Shown here in pieces: positions 54,771 to 62,531 of a stretch of DNA of 64,000 nucleotides. Made by a program: the position numbers and the translations under genes. The first letter of the stretch is position 1. Each line of letters opens with the position of its first letter. The notes beneath the pieces were generated by a model. It made no database searches, was not told the origin of the DNA, and was given only the letters and a program-made list of their open reading frames with translations. This DNA comes from Pseudoalteromonas fuliginea (GTDB taxonomy: Bacteria; Pseudomonadota; Gammaproteobacteria; Enterobacterales; Alteromonadaceae), in the NCBI RefSeq assembly GCF_000690055.1, contig NZ_JJNZ01000030.1, forward strand, positions 59,162-123,161, given 5' to 3'.

Positions 54771-55799
54771 ATGCCTAATACTGATGTTACACATGAATAC
54801 ACTATACCGCACACTATGCGCGCCATTGTATTACCAGAGCCAAACGAAGAAATTAGCTTGGCTGACGTTCAATTGCCTGTCCCAGAGTGTGCAGACAACG
54901 AATTGCTTATTAAAGTTGAATACGTTGGCTTAAATCCTGTTGATGGGCAATTTGCCAAATCGGGTTTTTGTAATTGGCAATACCCCCATGTTTTAGGTCT
55001 TGACGCCGTGGGAGTGGTGGTAAAAGCAAATAAAGGCGTTTTTCCTAGCGTGGGTGAGCGGGTCATGTGGCATGCCAGTGTGGGTGGTCAAGGTGTATTG
55101 AGTGAATACGCAAAAGTACCTAACTACGCAGTATCGGTATTACCAGCAGGGTTAAGCCCTGCGGTGGCCGCTATTTTGCCTTGTGCCGGTATGGCTGCAC
55201 TTATAAGCATAGACAAATTAAGTATTAACGAAGGCGACACTGTACTTATCGAAGGTGGTGCGGGGGCCGTAGGGCAGTTTGCTATTCAGTATGCTAAGCA
55301 GCGGGGGGCAAACGTTTTTGCAACTGCATCGAAAAGAAACCATAAACTGGTTAAGCAGTTAGGTGCTGAGGTGGTTTTTGATTACAACGATAAAAAGTTG
55401 TGTGACAAAATTCGCAGAGAGCTCGGCCCGCAAGGTTTTGATGCCGTTATAGATACAATTGGTGGTGAGTCAACAGCTCGTAATATTGAGTTAATGCGCT
55501 TTTGCGGCAAAATTGCATGCCTAAATCCATTGCCATGCTTTGATCAGGACCTAATGTATCGCAGAGCGCCCAATATTAGCGTGGTATCGCTTGGTGGTGC
55601 ATGGCTTGCTAATAGTTTATGTGCACAACAGCGTTTAAGCTTTATGGGTAACTTATTGCTAGAAGGCGCGTGTAATGGCGATATTAAAACGCCTGCACTC
55701 ACCGCAGTTGAGTTTAATGCACAGGCTGTGTCTGATGCGCTTAATAAGCAATTAGCGGGTGGCTTTACGGGTAAACAAGTTGTTCATGTAGCACCATAA
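54771..55799 (+). CDS. Zinc-independent MDR-family oxidoreductase
   Basis: A 342-residue medium-chain dehydrogenase/reductase (quinone-oxidoreductase-like). ATG 54771 is taken rather than TTG 54768. The GroES-like N-terminus has 'VEYVGLNPVDGQFAKSG' and 'HVLGLDAVGVVVKANKG', and lacks the zinc ligand set. The Rossmann part has 'VLIEGGAGAVGQFAIQYAKQ' and 'GFDAVIDTIGGES'. It reduces enones, quinones or similar using NADPH. It lies ten bases after the channel gene, so it is probably the last gene of the efflux operon, and might alter a toxic compound that the pump exports. A perfect terminator follows. Confidence 0.88.
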   Translation: MPNTDVTHEYTIPHTMRAIVLPEPNEEISLADVQLPVPECADNELLIKVEYVGLNPVDGQFAKSGFCNWQYPHVLGLDAVGVVVKANKGVFPSVGERVMWHASVGGQGVLSEYAKVPNYAVSVLPAGLSPAVAAILPCAGMAALISIDKLSINEGDTVLIEGGAGAVGQFAIQYAKQRGANVFATASKRNHKLVKQLGAEVVFDYNDKKLCDKIRRELGPQGFDAVIDTIGGESTARNIELMRFCGKIACLNPLPCFDQDLMYRRAPNISVVSLGGAWLANSLCAQQRLSFMGNLLLEGACNGDIKTPALTAVEFNAQAVSDALNKQLAGGFTGKQVVHVAP

Positions 55800-55813
55800 G
55801 CATACGTCACTTT

Positions 55814-55845
55814 AAAAAACGCAGCATTTTATGCTGCGTTTTTTT
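55814..55845 (+). terminator. Strong terminator of the efflux operon
   Basis: AAAAAACGCAGCAT pairs with ATGCTGCGTTTTTT, loop TTT, with seven T at the end. Confidence 0.93.
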
Positions 55846-55895
55846 ATGCCTATTTTATGTATTTTGCATCCCACCAAATCGTATTTTTATTTATT

Positions 55896-56090
55896 AACCT
55901 GAACTTTGGTTAAGAGATTTACTAACATATTGAATCATGGTGATATTTAAATTTATTTTCTCTAGCCAGAGATTTTCAATGAAAACAAGGCGAATTTACG
56001 CGTCAATAGCTGGCCTATTGCAAGTAAATTCAACGCAGTTAGCGCTGAAAATAGCTGCTAGAGATAGATTTATTATCCAGAGTTCAGGTT
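55896..56090. repeat. Palindromic intergenic repeat-like element
   Basis: AACCTGAACTTTGG (55896-55909) and CCAGAGTTCAGGTT (56077-56090) are inverted with 13 of 14 positions matching. Inside, TCTCTAG (55959-55965) pairs with CTAGAGA (56058-56064), and TTTTCA (55973-55978) with TGAAAA (56046-56051). The nested layout resembles dispersed palindromic elements of Pseudoalteromonas; a 70-codon open frame inside has no protein-like features. The gap 55800-56277 holds no other gene. Confidence 0.5.
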
Positions 56091-56267
56091 TATTAGCTGT
56101 TTTATTCGTCATTTTAATAAAAACAGTTATTTTCAGCGTACAACTGTAAGCCTTTGTGTTTCAACAGTTTACGTTCAGGTAAAGAAAATAAATTGAAAAA
56201 ACTGTTAATTAATTGAATAGAGTAATTGATCTAAACGATTTTTTATGACGTAATGTAGGTATTATTT

Positions 56268-56284
56268 AGCTGGTCGGATGAGTT
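56268..56284. promoter_or_regulatory. FadR-like operator overlapping the fadE start
   Basis: AGCTGGTCGGATGAGTT matches 15 of 17 positions of the FadR consensus AGCTGGTCYGAYNTGTT. It spans the ATG at 56278, which raises the chance that the true start is ATG 56290. FadR presence in this organism is assumed, not seen. Confidence 0.4.
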
Positions 56285-58545
56285 CAATCATGAGTTTACG
56301 TACAAAACTAAAAAAAGTATTACCAAGTATTTCTATCACTGAACAAGAAGCGTTAGACGCGGGTGATGTATGGCTTGAAGGGTCTATCTATCAAGGTAAA
56401 CCTGATTTCAGCGCATTGCGCGACGTACCTGCAGCTACATTAAGCGCAGACGAGCAAGCATTCTTAGACGGTCCAGTAAAAGAACTACTGGGCATGATTG
56501 ACGATTCAGTGATTCAAAACGGCATTCATTTACCAAATGACATCTTAGAATTTTTGAAAAAAGAGCGTTTTTTCTCGCTTATCATTCCTAAGTCGTTTGG
56601 TGGTTTAGAGTTTAGCCCTTATGCAAACTCTACTATTGTTGGCACAATTGCGACTAAAAGTTCAGCAGTTGCGGTAACCGTCATGGTTCCAAACTCGTTA
56701 GGCCCAGGTGAGTTACTACTTCACTTTGGTACGCAAGAACAGCAAGCACATTACCTACCACGCCTAGCAAATGGTACAGATATTCCATGTTTTGCATTAA
56801 CAAGCCCAGAAGCGGGTTCTGATGCAGGCGGTATTCCTGATGTTGGTAAAGTAACTAAAGGTATGTACAACGGCGAAGAAGTGCTTGGTTTAGAAATTAC
56901 TTGGGACAAGCGCTACATTACACTAGCACCTATTGCTACCGTACTTGGTTTAGCATTTAAAGTAGTTGACCCTGATGGTTTATTAGGTGGTAAAGAAAAC
57001 TTAGGTATTACCTGTGCACTTATTCCAAAAGAGCACCCAGGTGTTGAGCTTGGTAATCGCCACGACCCTATGGGTATTCGTTTTTACAACGGTACTACAC
57101 GTGGTAACAAAGTATTTGTACCAATGGACTTTGTTATTGGTGGACAGAAAAACATCGGCCGTGGTTGGCAAATGCTGGTTAGCTGTTTAGGTGCCGGCCG
57201 TGGTATTTCATTACCTGCGCTAGGTGTGAGTACAGCACAAGTTGCATTTAAATCAGCGTCTGAATACGCAGCAGTGCGTGAACAGTTTGGTTTAGCGATT
57301 GGCCAATTTGAAGGTATTCAAGAAAAACTAGCTGACATTGCAGGTAAAACATACCTACAAGAAGCAATGCGCGTACTTACAACTGAAGGCTTAGGCATGG
57401 GCTTAAAGCCATCAGTAGTAACCGCAATCGCTAAATACCACATGACAGAGCTTGGTCGCGACGTACTTGATTCAGCAATGGATATTCAAGCAGGAAAAGC
57501 GATTCAAAACGGTCCACAAAATACCTTAGCAAGTGGTTATGTTGCTCAGCCGATTGCCATTACGGTAGAAGGCGCGAACATTCTTACTCGTAACCTAATG
57601 ATTTTTGGTCAAGGTGTTATGCGTTGTCACCCATATTTACAATCTATGGTTGAGTCAATTCATAGCGAAGACAAAGGCGCAGATAAAGAATTTAACGGTA
57701 TTTTACGTAAAACAATTGGCTACAGCACAGCAAACAGCTTACGTGCTTTCCGCCTTGGTGTTTTACCATTTACAGCAAGTGCAAACTCTGAATTACCAGA
57801 AGTACGCGACTACGAAAAAGCAGTACATAAGTTATCTGCAAAACTTGCAGTGTACGCAGACTTTTCGTTACTTGTACTTGGCGGTAAGTTAAAACAAGCA
57901 GAAATGCTATCGGCACGTTTAGGCGATGTAATGAGCTTCTTATATGCAGCTATGGCATCAATTAAATATTACGAGCAAAAAGTATCAAGTAGTGACCGTG
58001 AGCAAGCAGCGCCGTATTTCCATTACGCGACGCGTTTTGCACTACAAAGTGCTGAAGAAGCATTGCATAAGTTTTTAGATAACTTCCCTGCAAGTGGTAC
58101 ACGTAAGTTTATTCGTTTCATTACAATGAACTACTCAACTAAAATGCCAAAAATTAGCGATGATTTAATCCGCGAACTAGCTAAGCAAGCTCAGCTAGAT
58201 ACCGCATTTAAAGCGCAAATTACGCATTTAGTTAAGCCAGTTGAGGGCGATGGTCATCATATTAATGAGCAAGCTTACAAAGCTAAAATGGCATCACTTG
58301 GCGAGCTGGCTAAAGTTAAAAAAGCACTACGTGCTAAAGTAATTAAACCAGGTGCACGTTTTAACATTACGCTTGATAACGCACTAGCGGCGAACGTAAT
58401 TACCCAAGCTGAACACGTTCAGTTAATTGATTACAACATCAAACGTGAAAAAGCGATTCGTGTAGATGAGTTCGATTTTGATATGAACATACTAGACGAT
58501 AACGCACAGCCGATTAACCCGCTTAAAAGCGTAGTTAATCAGTAA
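56278..58545 (+). CDS. fadE: FadE-type acyl-CoA dehydrogenase
   Basis: A 755-residue long acyl-CoA dehydrogenase for the first oxidation of fatty-acid beta-oxidation. 'EFLKKERFFSLIIPKSFGGL', 'CFALTSPEAGSDAGGIPDVG', 'GRGWQMLVSCLGAGRGISLP' and 'REQFGLAIGQFEGIQEKLAD' are the FAD and substrate blocks of the FadE branch. The extra C-terminal helical domain of about 280 residues is characteristic ('ANILTRNLMIFGQGVMRCHP'). It lacks the N-terminal membrane segments of E. coli FadE. The start is uncertain between ATG 56278 and 56290; neither has a good ribosome site. A FadR-like site overlaps the first ATG. Confidence 0.93.
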   Translation: MSSIMSLRTKLKKVLPSISITEQEALDAGDVWLEGSIYQGKPDFSALRDVPAATLSADEQAFLDGPVKELLGMIDDSVIQNGIHLPNDILEFLKKERFFSLIIPKSFGGLEFSPYANSTIVGTIATKSSAVAVTVMVPNSLGPGELLLHFGTQEQQAHYLPRLANGTDIPCFALTSPEAGSDAGGIPDVGKVTKGMYNGEEVLGLEITWDKRYITLAPIATVLGLAFKVVDPDGLLGGKENLGITCALIPKEHPGVELGNRHDPMGIRFYNGTTRGNKVFVPMDFVIGGQKNIGRGWQMLVSCLGAGRGISLPALGVSTAQVAFKSASEYAAVREQFGLAIGQFEGIQEKLADIAGKTYLQEAMRVLTTEGLGMGLKPSVVTAIAKYHMTELGRDVLDSAMDIQAGKAIQNGPQNTLASGYVAQPIAITVEGANILTRNLMIFGQGVMRCHPYLQSMVESIHSEDKGADKEFNGILRKTIGYSTANSLRAFRLGVLPFTASANSELPEVRDYEKAVHKLSAKLAVYADFSLLVLGGKLKQAEMLSARLGDVMSFLYAAMASIKYYEQKVSSSDREQAAPYFHYATRFALQSAEEALHKFLDNFPASGTRKFIRFITMNYSTKMPKISDDLIRELAKQAQLDTAFKAQITHLVKPVEGDGHHINEQAYKAKMASLGELAKVKKALRAKVIKPGARFNITLDNALAANVITQAEHVQLIDYNIKREKAIRVDEFDFDMNILDDNAQPINPLKSVVNQ

Positions 58546-58563
58546 AATTAAATTCAATGATGC

Positions 58564-58589
58564 AAAGCGCCCGCAGTATCGGCGCTTTT
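58564..58589 (+). terminator. fadE terminator 1
   Basis: AAAGCGCC (58564-58571) pairs with GGCGCTTT (58581-58588) and is followed by T. Confidence 0.75.
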
Positions 58590-58614
58590 ATTCTTGAGTA
58601 AAAAATTAGTGTGG

Positions 58615-58649
58615 AGCCCCGCTTGTGTAAAAACAAGCGGGGCTTTTTT
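58615..58649. terminator. Strong hairpin before the integron
   Basis: AGCCCCGCTTGT (58615-58626) pairs with ACAAGCGGGGCT (58633-58644), then a T run on plus. It may insulate fadE from the integrase gene. Confidence 0.9.
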
Positions 58650-58765
58650 ATGTTTTTAAAAGTAGCAGTAGACGGCGGAATTCGTTTGTAAAGGGAGCTG
58701 GTTTAAGGTTGATTAAAAAAGCATAGATCTTTTGGGTTGTGCTTTTTTGTTTTAAATAGGGGAGT

Positions 58766-59728
58766 TTATAATCTTGAAAAAGGGCTGATAACTCCGTTGG
58801 CACCTTGTTGTAATACATGGGTATATATTTGCGTAGTACGCACGTCGCTGTGACCCAGTTGTGTTTGTACTGTGCGTATATCAGCGCCGCTTTGCAGCAA
58901 ATGCGTAGCGAAAGAGTGGCGCAAAGTATGTGGTGTAACGTGTTTATTAATATGTGCATCAAAAGCAGCTTTTTTAACCGCGCGTTGTAATTGCTTTTCA
59001 TCGATATGATGACGTCTCAATTGCTTACTCTCAGGATCAATACTTAATTTGTGTGATGAAAATAAATATTGCCAACCTAACTGTTTGTTATGGTTTGGAT
59101 ATTTTTTACGTAACAAATGCGGCATGTAAGCGCCGCTATATAATGGGTTTTTCAGATCTAATTGCAGGTAACTATCAACTAATTGTATTTGAGAACGTAA
59201 TTGCGGTATGAGCTCTACTGCAAGGGTTACAACACGATTTTTGCCTCCTTTGCCATCCCAAATTCGAATGCAGTTATAGTCAAAGTCAATATCGTGTACT
59301 CGTAAACGCAGTACCTCCATTAATCGCATACCACTGCCATAAAGTAATCCACAGGGTAAATAATGCTTTGCTACAAAGTGTTTAAATAGCGCTGAAACTT
59401 CTGTTTGAGTAAGCACAACGGGTAGTTTTCTTGGGCGTTCACTTTTTACAAAGTCTAATGATAATGAAAGGGGGCTCTTAATTATTTCTTTATATAGGAA
59501 ACTTAGCGCATTTAGTGCCTGCGCTTGTGTGCCTTGCGCTACGTTTTGCGAGTTTACTAAATGGTTCAAATACGATTCCACTTGAGTGTCTCCCATAGAG
59601 CTTGGGTGCTGCATATTATTAAAGCGGATATAGCTAGCTATCCAAAAAAGATAAGCTTCAATAGTGCTCTTTGCATACCGTTTGCTATACATATGGTCTT
59701 TAATCATGGTTAGAAAGAGAGATTTCAT
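58766..59728 (-). CDS. intI: Integron integrase IntI
   Basis: A 320-residue tyrosine recombinase that moves cassettes between attC and attI. The catalytic box set is Arg in 'GSGMRLMEVLRLRVHDIDF', His-x-x-Arg in 'HTLRHSFATHLLQSGADIRT', the second His in 'LGHSDVRTTQIYTHV', and the Tyr nucleophile in the same piece. The integron-specific insert before it is seen as 'KYPNHNKQLGWQYLFSS', which separates IntI from other phage-type integrases. ATG 59728 is used; Met8 (59707) is an alternative. It is divergent from the cassettes, as usual, with a LexA box 28 bases upstream. Confidence 0.96.
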   Translation of the reverse strand: MKSLFLTMIKDHMYSKRYAKSTIEAYLFWIASYIRFNNMQHPSSMGDTQVESYLNHLVNSQNVAQGTQAQALNALSFLYKEIIKSPLSLSLDFVKSERPRKLPVVLTQTEVSALFKHFVAKHYLPCGLLYGSGMRLMEVLRLRVHDIDFDYNCIRIWDGKGGKNRVVTLAVELIPQLRSQIQLVDSYLQLDLKNPLYSGAYMPHLLRKKYPNHNKQLGWQYLFSSHKLSIDPESKQLRRHHIDEKQLQRAVKKAAFDAHINKHVTPHTLRHSFATHLLQSGADIRTVQTQLGHSDVRTTQIYTHVLQQGANGVISPFSRL

Positions 59729-59755
59729 AAATGATATTCAACTTTTAAAAATATA

Positions 59756-59771
59756 CTGTATATATAGACAG
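59756..59771. promoter_or_regulatory. LexA (SOS) box upstream of intI
   Basis: CTGTATATATAGACAG fits CTGT-N8-ACAG exactly. SOS control of intI through LexA is known for other integrons. Confidence 0.88.
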
Positions 59772-59949
59772 TTATTCGTGTTTTGTCCAATAACATTATT
59801 AAAAGTCGTTTTGGTGTATTTTAACAACAATAACTTTACAAAATACGTAATTACTTGTTTACATGGGAGTTGTCTAGTGGAATTATTAAGCAATGTAATA
59901 TACGCCGTTTTGGGGTGTTATAAACTCCCAAAGTGGTGTTCAGTAAGCT

Positions 59950-59956
59950 GTTATAC
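59950..59956 (+). other. Putative attI recombination point
   Basis: GTTATAC at 59950-59956 precedes the first cassette gene (RBS AAGGAG and ATG 59978); insertion would be between G59950 and T59951. A second candidate GTTATAA starts at 59918. Upstream, TGGGAGTT (59864-59871) and AACTCCCA (59924-59931) are inverted. The exact site is inferred. Confidence 0.45.
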
Positions 59957-59977
59957 CTCAAAGGAGTAAATTTAAGC

Positions 59978-60604
59978 ATGGGTGTTATAAAAAGGAATTG
60001 TCCTCATTGTGAAACTAAATCTATAGCTTTTATTGCTATATCAGCAGTAAGGAAACATGACACAAACATTTGGCTTACTTCGTTTAAATGTAACGGTTGT
60101 CATGGTGGTTACTTTGTTGAAATTAAAAGTAATTCAGGCGTTTCTCCTAAAGATCATCAAGGCGACATAGAAAGTGATAGGCATTTCAACACTACGAGGG
60201 AATACCCTAGGAAAGTAGAAACAAATATTCCAGAACATTTACCAAATAATATTAATAACTTTTTCTCTCAAGCAATATCTTCTCTCCGAAGTGAAAATTT
60301 TGATTCCTCTGCAATGATGTCTAGGAAAGTTTTAGAGGTATCAGTTAAAAATATTCACCCTGAAAGTACAGGTTCCTTATACCGAAGAATAGAAGCACTT
60401 GAGGCTGAAGGCTTAATTACTGGTGCTTTAAAAGAATGGGCTCATATTATAAGAGAAGATGGTAACGAATCAGCTCATGAAGAAGAGCCCGTTACCAGAG
60501 AATTTGCCGAAGAGATACTATCTTTTACAGAGTTATTTCTTTTATATGTATTCACAATGCCGGGTATGGTTAATGAGAGAATGCCTCAATCAGAAGAGGT
60601 ATAA
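59978..60604 (+). CDS. Cassette 1: zinc-ribbon plus DUF4145 (HEPN-like) protein
   Basis: The start is ATG 59978 (208 residues), within the cassette and after AAGGAG. The N-terminal zinc ribbon is 'NCPHCETKSIAF' with 'FKCNGCHGGYF'. The C-terminal DUF4145 domain ('RKVLEVSVKNIHPESTGSLY', 'HIIREDGNESAHEEEPVTRE') belongs to the HEPN superfamily, where Arg...Asn...His residues are often catalytic for RNase activity. DUF4145 is frequent in defence and restriction-associated genes. The stop lies inside attC1. The function is unproven; a toxin or defence protein is inferred. Confidence 0.8.
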   Translation: MGVIKRNCPHCETKSIAFIAISAVRKHDTNIWLTSFKCNGCHGGYFVEIKSNSGVSPKDHQGDIESDRHFNTTREYPRKVETNIPEHLPNNINNFFSQAISSLRSENFDSSAMMSRKVLEVSVKNIHPESTGSLYRRIEALEAEGLITGALKEWAHIIREDGNESAHEEEPVTREFAEEILSFTELFLLYVFTMPGMVNERMPQSEEV

Positions 60605-60694
60605 CAAGTTGCTTAAACGGACACAAACAGCTGGCTGTGCTCGTACCTCGCTATTATAGCCAGCCATTTTTAGCCGCTTAGCAAAGCGTTAAAT
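60599..60694 (+). repeat. attC1
   Basis: R'' core GTATAAC (60599-60605) and R' core GTTAAAT (60688-60694, cut after G60688). Between them are imperfect inverted arms CAGCTGGCT / AGCCAGC and CTTAAACGG / CCGCTTAG. It is identical to attC2 over 89 bp. Confidence 0.93.
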
Positions 60695-60716
60695 TGCAAT
60701 CAAATCTCGAGGGTGT

Positions 60717-61934
60717 ATGAGTAATCGTAGTAACGGAAAACTAGAAAGAAATGTAGGGGTATTATTATCTATAGGGGTAACTATATGCGTATTAATAATT
60801 GCATTTGGTTCTCTTTCTGCAAAGGAAAGTGCCATTCTCAGCTTATTACTAACTATTCTATCTGTTATGGCATCTTGGATTTTCTCCACTATCCATAGTT
60901 CATCTCAGCATGCAGAAGCCATAAGTGAAGTTAAAGAAATGCATAATGAAAATCTACGGACTTATGCATTAAAAGCTGCGGAAAAAGTTAATAATTTATC
61001 TGATCAGCTTAATAGATTAAGTTTATTTCTTGGTGAAGAATTGCAGGATGATGAAAATGCGCTTATTGATAGTAAACATAGAATTTTAAGTGGAATTCAT
61101 ATGATTGCAATGTTGAAATCCGTAAATGATACATCCCTAAGTGATTGGCAAGGGGTTATTGGAGAAGAAATAGAAGAGCATCGTAAAGAAGCTGAAGAAA
61201 ACGAAAAATTGCTTCTTAAATTAATGGATAAAGTTGATCATTTATGGGATTCATATGAGCAAGATACAATAACAGCTGAGATCGTTGATAAAAGAGTTAA
61301 TCAATTAAAGAAAGAAATGAAAAGCTTAGCGGGTAATATCACCGGTGCGCATATATCTATGCCTAGAGCTAAGAAAATAGTAAAAAGAAATTTAGTGAAG
61401 AACTGCCCATCTTGTAACAAAAATATATCCTATATACAAAGAGCTAAGCACGGTAGCGCGAAACCGTTAACATGTGAAAACTGCTCTATATCCCTTATTT
61501 CTATTTATGATGAAAACTTAGATGATTTTGGAGTTAATGTTTCCGGCTTGAAATCGGAAAATTTCAACTGTCCATCTTGCACAAAAAAAATAATTGGTGA
61601 TGTTCATACGGTTCCAAACCAGAAAAATATAATAAAGTGCAAGGAATGTAGTGTGGATATAATATTAAATAGATCAACTGCAGGTAAAGTAGTTACGACT
61701 GTTAAACCAGAAGAAATATTAACTGGTTTGGTAATTGATGATGAATTTATCTCAAGAGTAGAGACTTTATTGCCTGTACAACCTTGGCCTCAACACGTCC
61801 ACAAAGATATAGCGACTCAAATAAAAGCATCAAATGCTTCTGTTCAAAAAGCAATTAAACAACTCATATTAAGCGGTAAAGTAAAAGAACAAAAGGATGG
61901 GATTCTATATGACTTGGTACCATCGAAAGCATAG
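60717..61934 (+). CDS. Cassette 2: membrane, coiled-coil, double zinc-ribbon and winged-helix protein
   Basis: A 405-residue protein not recognised as a known family. Two adjacent membrane helices ('VGVLLSIGVTICVLIIAF', 'AILSLLLTILSVMASWIFST', residues about 10-58) are followed by a charged coiled coil (about 65-225, 'EEIEEHRKEAEENEKLLLKL'). Next come two zinc ribbons, CPSC with CENC ('NCPSCNKNI', 'TCENCSI') and CPSC with CKEC ('NCPSCTKKI', 'KCKECSV'). The C-terminal piece 'ATQIKASNASVQKAIKQLIL' with 'SGKVKEQKDG' resembles a winged helix. The cassette starts at 60689. A membrane-tied nucleic-acid sensor is one speculation. Confidence 0.7.
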   Translation: MSNRSNGKLERNVGVLLSIGVTICVLIIAFGSLSAKESAILSLLLTILSVMASWIFSTIHSSSQHAEAISEVKEMHNENLRTYALKAAEKVNNLSDQLNRLSLFLGEELQDDENALIDSKHRILSGIHMIAMLKSVNDTSLSDWQGVIGEEIEEHRKEAEENEKLLLKLMDKVDHLWDSYEQDTITAEIVDKRVNQLKKEMKSLAGNITGAHISMPRAKKIVKRNLVKNCPSCNKNISYIQRAKHGSAKPLTCENCSISLISIYDENLDDFGVNVSGLKSENFNCPSCTKKIIGDVHTVPNQKNIIKCKECSVDIILNRSTAGKVVTTVKPEEILTGLVIDDEFISRVETLLPVQPWPQHVHKDIATQIKASNASVQKAIKQLILSGKVKEQKDGILYDLVPSKA

Positions 61935-61936
61935 CA

Positions 61937-62032
61937 ATTTAACAAGTTGCTTAAACGGACACAAACAGCTGGCTGTGCTCGTACCTCGCTATTATAGCCA
62001 GCCATTTTTAGCCGCTTAGCAAAGCGTTAGAA
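61937..62032 (+). repeat. attC2
   Basis: R'' core ATTTAAC (61937-61943) and R' core GTTAGAA (62026-62032). Positions 61941-62029 repeat 60603-60691 without change. Confidence 0.93.
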
Positions 62033-62055
62033 GTTTTATCAAGGATGGTGTTCAA

Positions 62056-62364
62056 TTGAAAAATTTACTTATTCTCATTGTTATTTGTGGGGCGGCTTGG
62101 CAGTTCTATTTTAAAGATAGCGCTCTGGTCGAAACCACACATAAAAAAGCGGTATCTGAATTCTCAAATAGTGATGCTATGAAAACATTGGCTCAAGCTA
62201 AAGAGATAGCTAATCCTAAAGTCACTTACCAGTGTGATGGTAGGCAACATTGTTCTCAAATGACATCATATGAAGAAGCAAAGTACTTTATTCGTTACTG
62301 TCCCAATACAAAAATGGACGGTGATGGAGATGGAATTCCGTGCGAAAGACAGTTTAACAAGTAA
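62056..62364 (+). CDS. Cassette 3: Excalibur-domain protein with membrane anchor
   Basis: A 102-residue protein with TTG start 62056 after AAGGATGG. A single hydrophobic segment (1-18, 'KNLLILIVICGAAWQFYF') is a signal or anchor. The C-terminus 'CDGRQHCSQMTSYEEAKYFI' with 'CPNTKMDGDGDGIPCERQF' is the Excalibur calcium-binding motif (DxDxDGxxCE). Excalibur domains occur on secreted or surface proteins and next to nuclease domains. No nuclease domain is present here. The role is unknown. Confidence 0.85.
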   Translation: MKNLLILIVICGAAWQFYFKDSALVETTHKKAVSEFSNSDAMKTLAQAKEIANPKVTYQCDGRQHCSQMTSYEEAKYFIRYCPNTKMDGDGDGIPCERQFNK

Positions 62365-62377
62365 GGTGCTTTCAAAC

Positions 62378-62477
62378 TTCTAACAAGTCATTAAAGCAGG
62401 AAAATTTACAGTTGGCTGTTTTCACTGCGTTCAACATTTTAGCCAACTACAAATTTCCTCTTAATGAGGCGTTAGTT
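62378..62477 (+). repeat. attC3
   Basis: R'' core TTCTAAC (62378-62384) and R' core GTTAGTT (62471-62477), with CAGTTGGCTG / AGCCAACT arms. It is clearly different from attC1/2. Confidence 0.88.
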
Positions 62478-62531
62478 GCCACTGTTACCTGCATTGATTA
62501 TTGCATTAAATTATAATGAAAGGAGAACAAA

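Noticed and set aside
55937..56149. 70-codon open frame on plus upstream of fadE
   Set aside because: It lies inside the palindromic repeat-like element, has no family-like features, and its codons follow the inverted arms.
58648..59001. 117-codon minus frame over the 3' end of intI
   Set aside because: Other-frame shadow of the integrase, which explains the same bases with full family motifs.
59664..59969. Open frame of 101 codons across the intI start, LexA box and attI
   Set aside because: It runs through regulatory sequence and overlaps intI on the other strand; the composition is not protein-like.
60459..60659. 66-codon frame running through attC1
   Set aside because: Out-of-frame shadow of cassette 1 that enters the recombination site.
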